The position numbers and the translations under genes were made by a program. A stretch of DNA of 31,825 nucleotides from assembly GCA_023388055.1 (NCBI GenBank), contig JAEWGW010000039.1, positions 1-31,825 of the forward strand. The letters are read 5' to 3'. The notes beneath the pieces are model-generated. The model saw only the letters and a program-made list of their open reading frames with translations. It was not told the DNA's origin and ran no database searches. Below, in pieces: positions 1 through 8,705 of the stretch; within the stretch, counting starts at the first letter, position 1; every line of letters begins with the position of its first letter. Source of the DNA: Bacillota bacterium. Lineage in GTDB: Bacteria > Bacillota > Bacilli > Paenibacillales > NBRC-103111.

Positions 1-54
1 TTCCAAGATGCCACCTATTCCCAACACAATAGCTATGCCGAGGCCTCCTGGTAG
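1..54 (+). pseudogene. 3' end of an unidentified coding sequence cut by the window edge
   Basis: Frame 1 is open from the first base and reads 17 residues ending SYAEASW before a TAG stop at 52-54. The bulk of the gene lies outside the window, so its product cannot be named. The direct repeats that follow it at 77-117 look like the end of an insertion sequence, so a transposase or its helper ATPase is the most natural guess, but this is inference. It could equally be a chance open frame, since it is very short. Confidence 0.3.
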
Positions 55-76
55 GTGGCCTTGATCTAGATTGAAA

Positions 77-117
77 GTGACATTTTCTTAGAAGAGTTAA
101 GGTGACATTTTCTCAGA
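77..117. repeat. Two 16-bp direct repeats, probable insertion-sequence terminus
   Basis: GTGACATTTTCTTAGA at 77-92 and GTGACATTTTCTCAGA at 102-117 differ at a single base and lie 25 bp apart. Multiple short direct repeats near the tips are known for IS21-family elements, which is why an IS end is suspected. No partner end or transposase is visible in this window, so the assignment is an inference. Confidence 0.4.
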
Positions 118-143
118 CTATTGACAGCTTTTTCTGTATAAAA

Positions 144-170
144 GGGTGCAATGCCAAAGGCTCTGCACCC
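144..170 (-). terminator. Rho-independent terminator of rubrerythrin
   Basis: Read on the minus strand, GGGTGCA and TGCACCC form a perfect 7-bp stem around a 13-nt loop and are followed by TTTTAT (positions 143-138). It sits about 20 bp after the rubrerythrin stop codon. Confidence 0.75.
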
Positions 171-189
171 AATTGCCGCCGGACCGCGA

Positions 190-783
190 TTAATAGTTTT
201 CGCTGGTTACCTCGAAATAGTCCTTTTCAGCCTGACAGGCCGGGCATTTCCCGGGAGCCGCCGGACCCTCGTGGATATAGCCGCACTTGTCGCATTTCCA
301 TTGGACCTTTTCTTCCTTCTTGAAAACGGCGTCCGTTTCGACATTGGCATACAGCTTGCGGTACCGCTCCTCATGATGCTTCTCGACAGAAGCGATCAGC
401 TTGAAAGCGCCGGCCACCTCCGGGAAACCCTCTTCCTGAGCCACCTTGGCAAATGCCGGGTAATGCTCGGTCCATTCTTCATTTTCGCCCTGGGCAGCTG
501 CCGCCAGATTATCAAGTGTGGTGCCCAGTGCAACCGGATAAGCAGCGTGAATTTCAAGACCGACGGGAAGCTCACCCTCGAAGCCCGCTACCAGCAGATT
601 ATAAAAGCGTTTGGCATGCTCTCTCTCATTTTCTGCCGTTTCCATAAAGATTTTTTTGATTTGATGGTAACCTTCCTTCTCCGCTACCTCCGAGAAAAAG
701 GTGTACCGGCTTCTGGCTTGGGATTCCCCGGCAAAAGCCTTCAGCAGATTCTCTGCCGTTTGCGTGCCTTTTAAGCTTTTCAT
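190..783 (-). CDS. rbr: Rubrerythrin
   Basis: Cytosolic non-haem iron protein that reduces hydrogen peroxide; typical of oxidative-stress defence in anaerobic and facultative bacteria. The 197-residue length matches the family. A ferritin-like diiron domain covers about residues 1-145, with ligand motifs GESQ (Glu20) and ENEREH (Glu53, His56), a Glu pair in QGENEEW near 100-103, and EKHHEE later. A C-terminal rubredoxin domain carries WKCDKCGY and KCPAC, the four cysteines that bind one iron. An ATG five codons upstream is possible, but GGAGG ends 8 bases before the ATG at 783, so the shorter start MKSLKGT is preferred. The gene is monocistronic, followed by a terminator at 144-170. A TACAAT -10 candidate lies at 845-840 on the minus strand without a convincing -35. 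I saw no clear PerR box. Confidence 0.95.
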   Translation of the reverse strand: MKSLKGTQTAENLLKAFAGESQARSRYTFFSEVAEKEGYHQIKKIFMETAENEREHAKRFYNLLVAGFEGELPVGLEIHAAYPVALGTTLDNLAAAAQGENEEWTEHYPAFAKVAQEEGFPEVAGAFKLIASVEKHHEERYRKLYANVETDAVFKKEEKVQWKCDKCGYIHEGPAAPGKCPACQAEKDYFEVTSENY

Positions 784-1016
784 TGTGTTATCCTCCATGT
801 TTCTCTATCTATAAATATATGTATTAAAACTCCTTCTATATTGTACCATGTTTCACAAGGATAAATCGCTATGCAGCAAAGGTTAGCTAATCATTCATAT
901 TTCGGAGCCGTTCTGCGCGTCGGGCTCCCCAACACCGGCATAATCCGGTACAATAGACAGGCGGCCTGCTGTGGCGGACCCGTTTTCCATTACCGTACAT
1001 AGAGAGGAAACCTTGT
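784..1016. other. Divergent intergenic region
   Basis: This gap separates the minus-strand rubrerythrin and the plus-strand esterase. It holds weak -10-like sequences only (TACAAT at 845-840 on minus and at 949-954 on plus), neither with a good -35 partner. No repeat or RNA gene was recognised. Confidence 0.5.
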
Positions 1017-3029
1017 ATGCGTTCCAAGCCATCTTTATACAATCAGACTGCCTTGACCCTGCAATTTAATTTTGCAGCCCACACAAAATCGGACTATATC
1101 CAGGTTCACCACCATGGTGAACCGCCTGCATACGATGAAACCCGCGGCTGGGGTTTTGTCCGCGAAACCTGCGCGGTGCCGCCGAGGCCGGTGCAATGGG
1201 ATCAAATTACTGCAGAAGCAGCAGGCTTTTATGCCACCACCACGGAGGTTGATGCTCCCGCCGGACTGGAGCAGGAGCATTACAACCGCTTCGGTATGGC
1301 CTTCCGAGTGCGCATTCCCCCCGGAGCTTACGAGATTGAAGTCATCACTGCCACTCCTCTGGAGACAACGGATGTGTCCGTATCCGGCATGCACCCGGGA
1401 CGCCTCCTGGACGAGGGATATTGGGATGCCGCGGGACTCATTCCCATCCGTCATCACGCCTCCCGTTCCTCCACCGAACAATTGTGGCGCTGCCAATATG
1501 TAAATGGGCGGAACTTCCTGGATATCGAAATAGAACCCGCTCAACCCGGTGCCGCCGCGGGAATCAGGGAAATCCGGATTACCTCCCTTCCCCTTCCGGA
1601 ACGGCCGGCCGGTGTTCTGCCCGCAGTCTATACTCTTGGTGACTCCACGGTTAAATCCTATACCTTCGAGGAGGCTCCCCTCTGCGGCTGGGGTCAGGTG
1701 TTTGACGATCTGTTCGATCTGGACAAGGTCCGGGTCATCAACTACTCCATGGGCGGCCGCTCCTTCAAAAACAGCTATTGGGAAGGCCGGTTCAATGACC
1801 TCCTGCTCTCCTCTTATCTGGGTGACTACCTCCTGCTCCAATCCGGCCATAATGATGAACGGCAGGATGAGCTGCACCGCTTCGGCCGGGGCAATACGGA
1901 GGCCACCTACGAAGAGTTCCTGCGGGAGGTGTATCTGCCCGCCATCCGCTCCCGCGGCGTAATCCCCGTGCTGGTTACACCGGTATCCCGGGTGAACGGG
2001 AAGGCGCAGCCGGGTGATGTGTTCGCCGATTCCTTCCAAACCCGGCGGTTTCCCGCTATCATGAGGCATACGGCTCATGAGGAGGGTATCACCCTGCTGG
2101 ACCTAAACGCCCGCAGCGTGGAGTATTACAACGAAATCGGAGCGGAGGCCACCATCGCCCTGTTTATGTCCCTGGAGGCCGGGGAAACGCCGGGCAAAAC
2201 CAATGACGGCAGCTTCGCCAACGGGCATCCCGCCAACAAAATCGACGCTACCCACTACAAGGAAGCATTGGCCAGGCAATTGGCCCGTATAGTGGCGGAG
2301 GAGCTGGCAGCGGCAGGCTCCCGCGGAGACCGGACAGCCGCCGCAATTGCCTCATTCCTGCGGCCGGAGGTAAAAGCCGCCATAGCGGAGCACAGCTGGG
2401 CTGCGCTCATCCCCCAGATGGCAGCGGACACCACCACCGGACGGGGCGCTTATTACCGGAACCAGATTGAGAAGCTGCTTCAGCTGGGTGTGCTGGAGAA
2501 GGATGCGGACCACTGTTTCCGTCCGTTTGAACCCATGGATGTAGAGGAGTTTGCCCAAGCACTGGCTAAGGTGCTGGGTATAACCGTTCCCTCAACCTCC
2601 GGTTTCTCCTCGGGAGACCTGACCCGGGAAGGTATGGGGGTGCTGCTGGCCAGAGGCTATCACGCTCTATTCACCGCAAAACCCGCCTACATGACGGACT
2701 ATAACGGAGCTACGCTTCTGCCAGGCATGCCCGGTTATGATCCCAATCTGAGCTCCGGTGCCCAAGGTGTCCGTTATGATCCGCTGGTTCCGTGGGAGCA
2801 GCTAAAGGACAAGGAGCAGGCGGACGCCAAGCTGGCTCCGGAGCTGAAGGACGCCTATGAGCTGGGGCTGATCCGCTCCGAAAACAACCTTGTCCGCGGC
2901 CATATGGAGAACGGCGACCTGTTGGAGCCTAAGCTAACGGTCACCCGCGAGAAAGCCGCCAAAGCCCTTTATTTCATGTGGGTGCTGGCCCATCCCGTTA
3001 AACAGGAGAATGATAAGGCTCATTTATAG
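1017..3029 (+). CDS. SGNH-family rhamnogalacturonan acetylesterase-like protein with SLH-like C-terminal tail
   Basis: Predicted to remove acetyl groups from pectin-derived oligosaccharides. An N-terminal beta domain (about 10-195) with an ETRGWGFV segment resembles the accessory domain of rhamnogalacturonan acetylesterases. The SGNH hydrolase follows: GDST with nucleophile Ser210, SMGGRSF, GHND with Asn279, and DATH with Asp410 and His413 completing the catalytic set. The last 200 residues are unusual: stretches near 485-530 and 610-660 (for example KLLQLGVLE then FRPFEPMDVEEFAQAL, and DAYELGLI then LTVTREKAAKALYF) resemble decayed SLH repeats. There is no signal peptide, so the enzyme should be cytosolic, like B. 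subtilis YesT. AGAGG lies upstream of the ATG. It is a single-gene unit, convergent with the next gene across a shared terminator. Acetylesterase activity is inferred from family; another ester substrate is possible. Confidence 0.85.
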   Translation: MRSKPSLYNQTALTLQFNFAAHTKSDYIQVHHHGEPPAYDETRGWGFVRETCAVPPRPVQWDQITAEAAGFYATTTEVDAPAGLEQEHYNRFGMAFRVRIPPGAYEIEVITATPLETTDVSVSGMHPGRLLDEGYWDAAGLIPIRHHASRSSTEQLWRCQYVNGRNFLDIEIEPAQPGAAAGIREIRITSLPLPERPAGVLPAVYTLGDSTVKSYTFEEAPLCGWGQVFDDLFDLDKVRVINYSMGGRSFKNSYWEGRFNDLLLSSYLGDYLLLQSGHNDERQDELHRFGRGNTEATYEEFLREVYLPAIRSRGVIPVLVTPVSRVNGKAQPGDVFADSFQTRRFPAIMRHTAHEEGITLLDLNARSVEYYNEIGAEATIALFMSLEAGETPGKTNDGSFANGHPANKIDATHYKEALARQLARIVAEELAAAGSRGDRTAAAIASFLRPEVKAAIAEHSWAALIPQMAADTTTGRGAYYRNQIEKLLQLGVLEKDADHCFRPFEPMDVEEFAQALAKVLGITVPSTSGFSSGDLTREGMGVLLARGYHALFTAKPAYMTDYNGATLLPGMPGYDPNLSSGAQGVRYDPLVPWEQLKDKEQADAKLAPELKDAYELGLIRSENNLVRGHMENGDLLEPKLTVTREKAAKALYFMWVLAHPVKQENDKAHL

Positions 3030-3041
3030 CCTTCAAGATAA

Positions 3042-3076
3042 AACACCGCCTTCCGGCTCAAACCGGGGACGGTGTT
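3042..3076. terminator. Bidirectional terminator between convergent genes
   Basis: AACACCG (3042-3048) pairs with CGGTGTT (3070-3076), with an inner TTCCGG/CCGG pairing, and is flanked by A- and T-tracts on its two sides. It lies between the esterase stop at 3029 and the binding-protein stop at 3087, so it can serve both genes. Confidence 0.8.
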
Positions 3077-3086
3077 TTTTGGTTAG

Positions 3087-4601
3087 TCAGTGTATAACGC
3101 GGCTGTACGCTTCCTTATATTCCCGGGCAATCCGATTCCCGCCGGCGAGCCGCCATTGCTCCAGCTCCGCCTTCCAGCCCTCGTCGTCAATTTTCCCCAT
3201 GATATATAGGGTCTGAGCGTCAGCAATTTGCAGCTCCAGCTCCTTGCCCCGCTCCGCATACGTAGGGGAGTCCAGCGTCAGCGCCGGATTGGGAATAGCA
3301 TACCGCTCATTTTCGTAGCCAATCCGTTTGCTTTTGCGGGCCAATGCCGTGTCCTTGGAGGGTCTGTCCATCTGGTACTGCTCGTCCCGGTTGGGGAAGG
3401 TATCCCGGTACGGCTTGACCTCCCGGTAGTCCAGGTCCTTGTCCAACGGAACCGTAAATTCCCCCTCCACCCGGTAGTGCCGCCCTTCCACACCCTTCAC
3501 CAGCACATTCACCATAGGGGGGTCCATCAGCTTGTCCAGAAAACTCAGGATCTGCCGGAGCTCCTGCTCGGTTTTGACGGCACTTTTCGGAAAAACCAGC
3601 ATCCCCGCATTGCCGCCTTCGTCGGGTACGCGGATACCACCGGGTCCCTCCAGCGGTACGCTGTCCACCCGGGCGGCGGGATACAGCTTTTCCAGCTGGT
3701 TTTGGATCGTCTGGGCATTGCCTCCGGTCAAACGGAAGGCGGCCTTGCCGGACTCGTAGGCCCTGTCGATGGTAGAGGCGTCCACCACAGCGAAGTCCGC
3801 GTTGATCAGCTTCTCCGCATAAAGCCGCCGGAACAGCTTCAGGGTATCCAGATATTCCGGAGCGGCAAATTCAGGGATGAAGTTTCCCGCCTGATCCACT
3901 CCCCATTTGTTCGGGGCCCCCTGGGCTACAGCAAACCGGCTTAAGGTGGAGGCGGTGCCTTGATTGTAATTTTTGTCCAGCATCATCCCGTAGGTGTCTT
4001 GCTTGCCGTTGCCGTCAGGATCCCCCAGTGTACCTGCCCGGATCACCCGGTACCAATCCTCCAGGGTTACCGGCAGTGTCCAGCCCTGGGCGTCCAGCCA
4101 ATCCTTACGGTACACAAGAGAAACCCGGCCCATGTTACGGAAAAGAGGAATGCCGTACAGCTTGCTCTCCACCGTCACATTGTCGAAGAAGGCCCGGGGC
4201 TGGGCAGCCAAATTCCGGTACTCCTGCAGATAAGGGCCAATCTCCCAGAACAGGCCTGCCTTCAGCGAACTGATCACGGTCGGGGTATAGTTTACCTTCA
4301 GAAGCTTGGGCAGCTCTCTGGCGGCAATCATCACATTGATCTTGTCGTCATAAGCAGTGGACGGCACCCAGCCGATCTTCAGCCGGACACCGGTATAAGC
4401 CTGGATAGCCAGCTCAATGGGATTACCCTCCTTGGGAATCTCCCCAACCTGGTTGGTTACCATGCTGAGCACCGGTACAGGCTCCTCCCCCGCCAGGTTT
4501 CCCGCTCCGCCGCCAGGTTCTCTCAGCCCATATGCAGCAGCAGCCGCTACAGAAATTGCTGCTATTGCTACTGCAGATAACAAGGCCAGCCTTTGTCTCA
4601 T
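3087..4601 (-). CDS. Extracellular sugar-binding protein (LplA-like), no lipobox
   Basis: A 504-residue family-1 type solute-binding protein of the oligosaccharide ABC-transporter class; segments such as GIPLFRNMG, LVYRKDWLD, DPDGNGKQDTYG and the C-terminal LEQWRLAGGNRI are typical of LplA-like proteins. The N-terminus is hydrophobic (LALLSAVAIAAISVAAAAAYG) but has no cysteine, so the usual lipoprotein anchor is missing; the segment may stay as a membrane anchor or be cut by signal peptidase I. The ATG overlaps the TGA of the upstream sensor gene as ATGA, and GGAGGGGAGGAG precedes it, so translation is coupled. No permease or ATPase genes are adjacent. The pairing with a membrane AraC sensor suggests a role in sensing rather than, or besides, transport; this is inference. 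Confidence 0.88.
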   Translation of the reverse strand: MRQRLALLSAVAIAAISVAAAAAYGLREPGGGAGNLAGEEPVPVLSMVTNQVGEIPKEGNPIELAIQAYTGVRLKIGWVPSTAYDDKINVMIAARELPKLLKVNYTPTVISSLKAGLFWEIGPYLQEYRNLAAQPRAFFDNVTVESKLYGIPLFRNMGRVSLVYRKDWLDAQGWTLPVTLEDWYRVIRAGTLGDPDGNGKQDTYGMMLDKNYNQGTASTLSRFAVAQGAPNKWGVDQAGNFIPEFAAPEYLDTLKLFRRLYAEKLINADFAVVDASTIDRAYESGKAAFRLTGGNAQTIQNQLEKLYPAARVDSVPLEGPGGIRVPDEGGNAGMLVFPKSAVKTEQELRQILSFLDKLMDPPMVNVLVKGVEGRHYRVEGEFTVPLDKDLDYREVKPYRDTFPNRDEQYQMDRPSKDTALARKSKRIGYENERYAIPNPALTLDSPTYAERGKELELQIADAQTLYIMGKIDDEGWKAELEQWRLAGGNRIAREYKEAYSRVIH

Positions 4602-6991
4602 CGCTCCTCCCCTCCTTCCGCCGCATTATCCGTGGTGCTGCCGCCGCCCTTGTCCGCACGCTCCCGGTACTGGCCGGGAGTAATCCCGTGCACCTTGCGG
4701 AAGCTGCGTATAAACGCGCTGTTATTCTTGTATTGCAGCTTGGCGCCAATCTCCGCGATCTTCAGATCGGTGGTTTCCAGCAATATTTTGGCCATATTCA
4801 TCCGGTACTCCGACACATAGTCGCTAAAGGGGATGCCCATTTCTTTTTTGAACACACGGCTCAGGTAAAAAGGGTGAAAATGCATCATGGCCGCGCAGGA
4901 TTCCAGCGACAGCTCCTTGTCATAATGACTATGAATGATGTCGGCCATTTGCTGGGCGATATTGGTATATTGATGCTCATTACGTTCAGCCAGCAACTGG
5001 ATTAACGGAGCAAACAGCCTGGTCTGGAACCATAACGAGAGCTCCTCCCGGGTTTGCAGCCGCAAAAACCGCTGGATTTCCTTCTCCCCCTCCAGAACCT
5101 GATGAACGGGGACACCCTGCTCCTGGGCAATCTCCAACAGCCGCATGGCCAGCTGCAGGAGCGGGATATGATACTCCGCCCGGTCACTGCTTTCATCCAA
5201 GAGCATGCCCATATATTCCCGCAGCTCCTCCTCCGCTTTGTGGGGCTTCAGCTCCCGGACAGATTGAGCCAGCTGCTCCTCCACCAGCTTCAGCCGGGAA
5301 TAGACAGTCGCCCCCGAACCCCTCCGGATGACAAAATCATCGTAATGCACAATAATGTCCGCCCCCAGATTGATCCGTGCCTTCAGCGCAGCCAGGCTCT
5401 CTCCGTACGCGCTGACAGTGCCCGACAGATGGGTGAAGGGCCGGCTCAACCCGATGCTGACCTGGAATTTCAGGTAGTGGGCCACCTGGGAGCGGACGGT
5501 TTCGGCGAAGCTGTAGAGCATGGTTTTGGCCGTATCTGGATCCCCCGTCTCCAAAGCAAGCAGCGTCACCTGGGAGTCATTCAGGAGAATGGGGCTGAAG
5601 CGGGAATGGGCAGGCAGAAGCTCCTCCACCATATTGTTGACGGCGAACAAAAGCAGCTCCCGGTCCTGCTCCTGAAACCGGTTGTCTGGCATCAGATCGA
5701 TTTGCAGAGTCAGTACACCAAGGCTCTTCCATCGGGCGGGAAAGCCATACAGGGTGGATTTGCGCATATATTCATCATCCGACATCTGACCGGTAAACAG
5801 CTTGAGCATATAAAATTCCCGCAAGTGGGCGGTTTGCAACTTCATCTCCTTGTCCAACCGGTTGCGGGAGGCGAAGAGAAACTGCAGGCTCTCCCGGATC
5901 TGCTCCAGCTCATTTTGGCCCGTCCGCATCAAACCCTCCCCTGGCGCTATCCCTCTGGAAAATTCCAATAAACGGCGGATCGGGCGGTACATGTGGCGGG
6001 TGCCCAGGAGAGACAGCAGCAGGACAACGGTGAGAATCAGCAGACAGGCCAGCACAGTGGCCCAGGCGATTTTGGAGCTTTCCCGGGTGATGTCGGCCAC
6101 GGATACCGCAGAAACATACGTCCATCCGTTCAAGCTGGAGGTCCGGTACGTAATGCCTGCCTTGTATCCGTTCAATTCGGAATAGAAAAATCCGGTCACC
6201 GGCTCCAGCCCTGCCGCTCCCTCCTCCGAAAGCCGGCTCACCTGGCTGGAGATATGGAGATTGATCGCTTCATAGTGACGCATTTCCTCCACCGGCCATA
6301 GGAAAGCGCTGCCACTCCGGTCCAGAATATATTGGGTGCCCAGGGCATTATCCGGCGTTAGCAGACTCTTGATATCCGCGGCAGATATTTGCAGCACCAG
6401 CAAGCCTTTTGGCGTAGTGCTGCCGGGAATCATCGGAATTTTTTGGACCAGCCGGATCATATCCGCGGGTTTAGCCGGGGCTTCCTCTTCCTCTGTCCCG
6501 GGAGCTCTGCCAAGACTGCCAACGCTGTCGAGGCTTCCGGAGGACCAGAAGAAATCCCGGCCGTTCCGGGCATAAGACAGGAACCCGGCGCTTTCAGGGT
6601 GGTCCCACAGCGTCTCCAGCGCCTGATGGCTGATCAGCCAGTTATGCTCCAGATTCACCAGATAGGCCTGATTGATAATCGTTTGGGTCTGCAATTGGAA
6701 AAGCTCGGTCATGAGGCTGCGCACGTCCCTAAAATCCTCCGCCGTCACCGGCTTGTCCATGGCGGCTTTAACCAGGCTGGAATTGGCGAACTGCATGGCA
6801 GACATCTCCATAGAACGCAGGGTCTGCTCCACTCGGAGCTGGGTCTGCGCCAGCAGCTGCTCATTGGCTTCATTCACTTTGTTCTTAATATCATGGGCAG
6901 CAATGGAATAAGAGATGACTCCGATCATAATCGCAGGCAGCGCTCCCAGGAGCAGACTGTACATTAATAAGCGGGTCAGGTATTTATGCAT
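4598..6991 (-). CDS. Membrane-bound AraC-family sensor/transcription regulator
   Basis: A one-component sensor of 797 residues. A first membrane helix (about 4-27, LLMYSLLLGALPAIMIGVIS) is followed by an extracellular region of about 280 residues likely to be a Cache-type sensor, then a second helix (about 309-331, ATVLACLLILTVVLLLSLL), a cytosolic middle region, and a C-terminal AraC/XylS double helix-turn-helix (about 677-784) containing LESCAAMMHFHPFYLSRVFK and IAEIGAKLQYKNNSAFIRSF. An ATG 33 codons upstream exists but has no ribosome site; AAGGGGGG precedes MHKYLTRL, so 6991 is chosen. The stop overlaps the start of the binding-protein gene by four bases. It likely activates sugar-use genes nearby in response to an extracellular sugar; the ligand and targets are not visible. 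Confidence 0.88.
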   Translation of the reverse strand: MHKYLTRLLMYSLLLGALPAIMIGVISYSIAAHDIKNKVNEANEQLLAQTQLRVEQTLRSMEMSAMQFANSSLVKAAMDKPVTAEDFRDVRSLMTELFQLQTQTIINQAYLVNLEHNWLISHQALETLWDHPESAGFLSYARNGRDFFWSSGSLDSVGSLGRAPGTEEEEAPAKPADMIRLVQKIPMIPGSTTPKGLLVLQISAADIKSLLTPDNALGTQYILDRSGSAFLWPVEEMRHYEAINLHISSQVSRLSEEGAAGLEPVTGFFYSELNGYKAGITYRTSSLNGWTYVSAVSVADITRESSKIAWATVLACLLILTVVLLLSLLGTRHMYRPIRRLLEFSRGIAPGEGLMRTGQNELEQIRESLQFLFASRNRLDKEMKLQTAHLREFYMLKLFTGQMSDDEYMRKSTLYGFPARWKSLGVLTLQIDLMPDNRFQEQDRELLLFAVNNMVEELLPAHSRFSPILLNDSQVTLLALETGDPDTAKTMLYSFAETVRSQVAHYLKFQVSIGLSRPFTHLSGTVSAYGESLAALKARINLGADIIVHYDDFVIRRGSGATVYSRLKLVEEQLAQSVRELKPHKAEEELREYMGMLLDESSDRAEYHIPLLQLAMRLLEIAQEQGVPVHQVLEGEKEIQRFLRLQTREELSLWFQTRLFAPLIQLLAERNEHQYTNIAQQMADIIHSHYDKELSLESCAAMMHFHPFYLSRVFKKEMGIPFSDYVSEYRMNMAKILLETTDLKIAEIGAKLQYKNNSAFIRSFRKVHGITPGQYRERADKGGGSTTDNAAEGGEER

Positions 6992-7052
6992 GGTCGGCCC
7001 CCCTTCTCTCTCAAGCAAATGCCTCTTGCGAATAATGCCCGTTACAGGAAAA

Positions 7053-7088
7053 GCAGCCCCGCCGCAGGGAAAAGGCCGGCAGGGCTGC
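7053..7088 (-). terminator. Terminator after the GH43 pair
   Basis: On the minus strand GCAGCCCTGCCG pairs with CGGCGGGGCTGC (one mismatch) and is followed by TTTTCC. It lies just after the GH43 stop at 7103 and before the sensor gene, so the sensor/binding-protein pair probably has its own promoter or depends on readthrough. Confidence 0.7.
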
Positions 7089-7102
7089 ATACTGGACAGA
7101 TG

Positions 7103-8680
7103 CTACTCTTCGTTCAAGGGCAAATATTCAAAATAGTCGAAGTCGGCATAATTGCTGCTGCCTGTTCCATGGGAGGAGGCATACAGGCCCATCACGGAGC
7201 CCGTAAAACCTCCGGCCACATCGGAGCTGAGGAGGGTGCCGTCTGCATCTTCCACCAGCGGCAGCCATTCCTCGGACCGAGTGGCGTAATGGAAGCTGTA
7301 GCTTTGGCCAACAGCCTCCACCTTCAGGTAAATCCGGCTATGCGGCTCCTGAAGCGGTTGAAGGGCCAGCACCTCATCGGTGCCTGCCGTTCTGCGGATC
7401 AGGCGGACCGACTTGTTACCATCTGCCAGCGCTACTTCCATCCGGTACTGGTACTCCGTATTCTGCAGCAGCACCACACCCGCTGCTTCCTGCTCCGTCT
7501 GCGGCTGGAACTCCAGCGCGGTTCGTGCCGCGAAGCTCATATGCTCCTGGCGCCGCCCCACAAAGGCCGGATTGGCCTCCTCCATCAAGGTCTCCGGCTT
7601 CAACCGCAGGCGCAGATGGCCGGGACGCTCCTCCAGGGACCAGAAGTCTCCCCGCGGTGTACGGATGAACATCCAGGTATAGGCGAGATGGCTGCGGTCA
7701 AAATGATCGCAGGCCGGTTCCGGTGAAAACCGGGTTTGCGGAAGATTGGGTGCCTCCATCTCCAGCTCCACCATACCCTTGCCGGCATTCACAACCGGCC
7801 AGCCATCCTCCCATTCCACCGGCACCAGGAAGGACTCCCGGCCCAGGTTGCGGTAGTAGCCTCCATAAGGACGCGAGCCTAGGCAGACCATCCACCAATC
7901 CCCGTTCTGTGTTTCCACAAGATCGCCATGTCCCACATTGGAGATGGGGTGGCGTTTGCCCAGATGACGGTGAGTCAGAATGGGGTTCGACTTGCAGCCC
8001 TCATAAGGACCGGTCAGGTTCTGGCTGCGGGCAACCGTTATGGAATGGGTGTGCCCGGTGCCGCCTTCGGCAATCAGGAGAATGTACCAGCCATCCACCT
8101 TATACAGGTGGGGCCCCTCCTGGGCATGGATGAATTTCAGCGCCCCGTCCCAGAGACTGTACTTTTCACCCACCAATTTGCCGGAAGCCAGGTCCAGCTC
8201 CTGCAGATAAATCTCCATATGCTTGGGGTACTGCTGCCCGCCCGGCGGCTGCCGGTTGGCCATAATATAGGCCTTGCCGTCATCATCAAAGAACAGGGAG
8301 GAATCAATGCCGGGAGCCTCCGGCAGCCAAACCGGATCGGACCAGGGACCGCTTGGATCCTCTGCCGTTACATAGAAGTTCCGTCTGGCTCCGGTGACAC
8401 TCTCCACGAAGGTAGTAATCATATAGAAGATGCCTTCATGGTGCCGGATGGTCGCGGCATAAATTCCCTTGGAGCAAGGAGTGCCGTCCAGATCCAGCTG
8501 GGACGGCCGGTCCAGCACATGGCCGATCTGGCGCCAATGCACCAGGTCCTTGCTGTGGAAGATCGGCACACCCGGGAAATATTCGAAGGTGGACACCACC
8601 AGATAATAATCATCGCCTACCCGGCAGACGGAAGGGTCCGGATTGAAGCCGGGGATAATCGGGTTACGAAAAGTCGCCAT
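7103..8680 (-). CDS. xynB: GH43 beta-xylosidase
   Basis: A 525-residue glycoside hydrolase family 43 enzyme expected to release xylose from xylo-oligosaccharides inside the cell. The start FRNPIIPGFNPDPSVCRVG is the classic beta-xylosidase signature. The five-blade propeller covers about residues 1-320 with the general base Asp15 (NPDPS), the pKa-modulating Asp126 (GIDSSLFF) and the general acid Glu188 (AQEGPH); these positions agree closely with Asp15, Asp128 and Glu187 known for the Geobacillus XynB3 enzyme. The rest is a beta-sandwich of the GH43 C-terminal type. No signal peptide. AAAGGAG lies 12 bases before the ATG. It is the second gene of an operon, only 25 bp after the other GH43 gene. 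Mixed xylosidase/arabinofuranosidase activity is possible. Confidence 0.93.
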   Translation of the reverse strand: MATFRNPIIPGFNPDPSVCRVGDDYYLVVSTFEYFPGVPIFHSKDLVHWRQIGHVLDRPSQLDLDGTPCSKGIYAATIRHHEGIFYMITTFVESVTGARRNFYVTAEDPSGPWSDPVWLPEAPGIDSSLFFDDDGKAYIMANRQPPGGQQYPKHMEIYLQELDLASGKLVGEKYSLWDGALKFIHAQEGPHLYKVDGWYILLIAEGGTGHTHSITVARSQNLTGPYEGCKSNPILTHRHLGKRHPISNVGHGDLVETQNGDWWMVCLGSRPYGGYYRNLGRESFLVPVEWEDGWPVVNAGKGMVELEMEAPNLPQTRFSPEPACDHFDRSHLAYTWMFIRTPRGDFWSLEERPGHLRLRLKPETLMEEANPAFVGRRQEHMSFAARTALEFQPQTEQEAAGVVLLQNTEYQYRMEVALADGNKSVRLIRRTAGTDEVLALQPLQEPHSRIYLKVEAVGQSYSFHYATRSEEWLPLVEDADGTLLSSDVAGGFTGSVMGLYASSHGTGSSNYADFDYFEYLPLNEE

Positions 8681-8705
8681 AGGGTTTATACGCTCCTTTG
8701 TCCGC

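Noticed and set aside
799..830. PerR box upstream of rubrerythrin
   Set aside because: The AT-rich stretch has only a poor match to TTATAATNATTATAA and no symmetry beyond a few bases.
1035..2078. Long minus-strand open frame (347 codons) opposite the acetylesterase
   Set aside because: It lies fully inside a gene with clear catalytic motifs, encodes no recognisable domain and has no ribosome site; it reflects GC-rich codon use.
5054..5971. Plus-strand open frame of 305 codons opposite the AraC sensor
   Set aside because: Shadow of the real gene: no domain, composition rich in Gln, Leu and Pro typical of antisense frames.
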